Below, in pieces: positions 63,111 to 64,000 of a stretch of DNA of 64,000 nucleotides; the first letter of the stretch is position 1, and the number at the start of each line of letters is the position of its first letter. The notes beneath the pieces were generated by a model. The model was not told the DNA's origin. It saw only the letters and a program-made list of their open reading frames with translations, and ran no database searches. This stretch comes from Streptococcus sp. bf_0095. GTDB lineage: Bacteria > Bacillota > Bacilli > Lactobacillales > Streptococcaceae. The stretch spans positions 1 through 64,000 of the forward strand of contig NZ_RCYU01000004.1 in assembly GCF_004166885.1 (NCBI RefSeq), written 5' to 3'. Both the position numbers and the translations under genes were made by a program.

Positions 63111-64000
63111 TTAATTGCGTCTAGCTTGCTGTTGCTTGAAATGGTAGTAAGCTCCTATCATCCCCGCCGTATTTTGATGATGCGCAAACTCCAATTGTGT
63201 TTTGTCTGCAAGGCTGGGAACGAGGGAGTCTTTGAGGGCGGCTGAAATTTTTGGTTTCAATATAGCTTCCTGTCCCATGACCCCACCACCAAGAATGACC
63301 ACTTGAGGATTGACAACATAACAGATATTGGCAAGCCCCTTACCTAGGTAGTCGACCATGCGATCGATCCCCGCCATACAGATGGTATTTCCTTGGGTCG
63401 CTTCCTTGAAAATACGACGACCGCTCCATTGTTCGACAGGGTCCCCATGTTGCTTAGCAACATATTCAACTAAAGCTGTTGTTGAGGCCAAATCTTGGAA
63501 GGCGCCATCTTGAAGATGGAGGTAACCGACTTCACAGGCAGAATTGCTAAAGCCATGGAAAATCTCCCCATTGATTAGGAGACAGCCACCGATTCCAGTG
63601 CCGACTGTTAAACAGACCGCAACTTGAGCCCCCTGGCCATTCCCTGACATGACTTCTGCTAAACCAGCACAGTTGACGTCATTTTCAATTTCGCAGGGAA
63701 TATGATAGGCATCTTCAATTTCTTTTTTAAACTGAGTTCCCGCATAATTGGGAATCTGAGGCCCTGCATAAAAGATTTCTCCCTTATCTGGATCAACCAT
63801 ACCAGCTGACGAAATACAGACTCCAAGAATATTATTTTCTTGGAGGTAAGATTCTACTAAAGCTTTGGTTTTCCCTAGAATTCCAGGTCCCCCTTTTTCA
63901 GCTTCTGTCGGCATTTCATGCGACTCAATCAAATTCTCTGCTTCATCAATCAGACCATATTTAATATTGGTCCCACCGATATCAATCGCTAGGTAATAGG
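63111..64000 (-). CDS. ROK family sugar kinase (5' end beyond window)
   Basis: The frame stays open to the window edge and begins YYLAIDIGGTNIKYGLIDEA, the N-terminal phosphate-binding motif of ROK kinases, so only the first codon or two are missing. CLTVGTGIGGCLLINGEIFH is the ROK signature, and HGFSNSACEVGYLHLQ matches the sugar- and metal-binding region, though the cysteine cluster of classical ROK zinc sites is absent. With the RpiR gene it resembles the N-acetylmannosamine kinase (NanK-like) locus of pneumococcus; glucose or fructose as substrate cannot be excluded. Confidence 0.8.
   Translation of the reverse strand, partial: YYLAIDIGGTNIKYGLIDEAENLIESHEMPTEAEKGGPGILGKTKALVESYLQENNILGVCISSAGMVDPDKGEIFYAGPQIPNYAGTQFKKEIEDAYHIPCEIENDVNCAGLAEVMSGNGQGAQVAVCLTVGTGIGGCLLINGEIFHGFSNSACEVGYLHLQDGAFQDLASTTALVEYVAKQHGDPVEQWSGRRIFKEATQGNTICMAGIDRMVDYLGKGLANICYVVNPQVVILGGGVMGQEAILKPKISAALKDSLVPSLADKTQLEFAHHQNTAGMIGAYYHFKQQQARRN

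Overview
The window looks like the chromosome of an oral streptococcus of the mitis/sanguinis group. The evidence is the protein sequences themselves: RpoA, SecY, Tgt, PolA, HisS and the ribosomal proteins are close to the pneumococcal sequences as I remember them. Further support comes from a V-type ATPase operon in the ntp order, two CiaR-dependent small RNAs, an L17 downstream element and a streptococcal type of intergenic repeat. The species cannot be fixed from the sequence alone.

Layout. 1-95: promoter and leader of an rRNA operon that leaves the window to the left. 164-1465: a glutamate-cysteine ligase-like gene. 1482-16253: the S10-spc-alpha ribosomal protein superoperon on the minus strand (rpsJ to rplQ, with secY, adk, infA and rpoA). 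It starts at a strong promoter with a structured leader, ends in an L17 downstream element plus terminator, and contains hairpins in most of its larger gaps. 16346-24580: tgt, a DUF975 protein, a CoA-binding protein, polA, a 23-codon ORF, a csRNA, and a HAD/MATE pair. 24600-37100: thrC, the anaerobic ribonucleotide reductase operon (nrdD, a 46-codon gene, two GNATs, nrdG), a large membrane protein, hisS, asnA, and an LPXTG surface protein with a long threonine-rich stalk.

37200-46170 is the accessory part. It holds an SdpR/SdpI pair with a clear operator, an Xre/membrane-protein pair with two matching operators, and a broken TMEM175-like gene next to a K+ channel and a DUF389 protein, lying between two 103-bp direct repeats. 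Last comes a visibly AT-rich ABC-2 transporter operon that begins and ends with small overlapping ORFs. 46171-52400 returns to core genes: rpmG, rpmF, ilvD, a DUF59 protein, a second csRNA, an MFS transporter and a LysM protein with a WalR-type box. 52421-61845 is the V-ATPase operon (F-I-K-E-C-G-A-B-D order) with an acetyltransferase gene inserted before ntpA. Its proteolipid carries the full residue set known to bind Na+. The right edge has an RpiR regulator and a ROK kinase that resemble the sialic-acid locus.

The most interesting unexplained items are the paired, covarying RNA elements flanking rpsH, the small-ORF-bracketed ABC operon, the 23-codon peptide gene with its own terminator, the apparently leaderless polA, and the acetyltransferase co-translated with V-ATPase subunits. 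The csRNAs and L17 element belong to known families but are easily missed by gene callers. No tRNA gene, CRISPR array or intact insertion sequence was seen.
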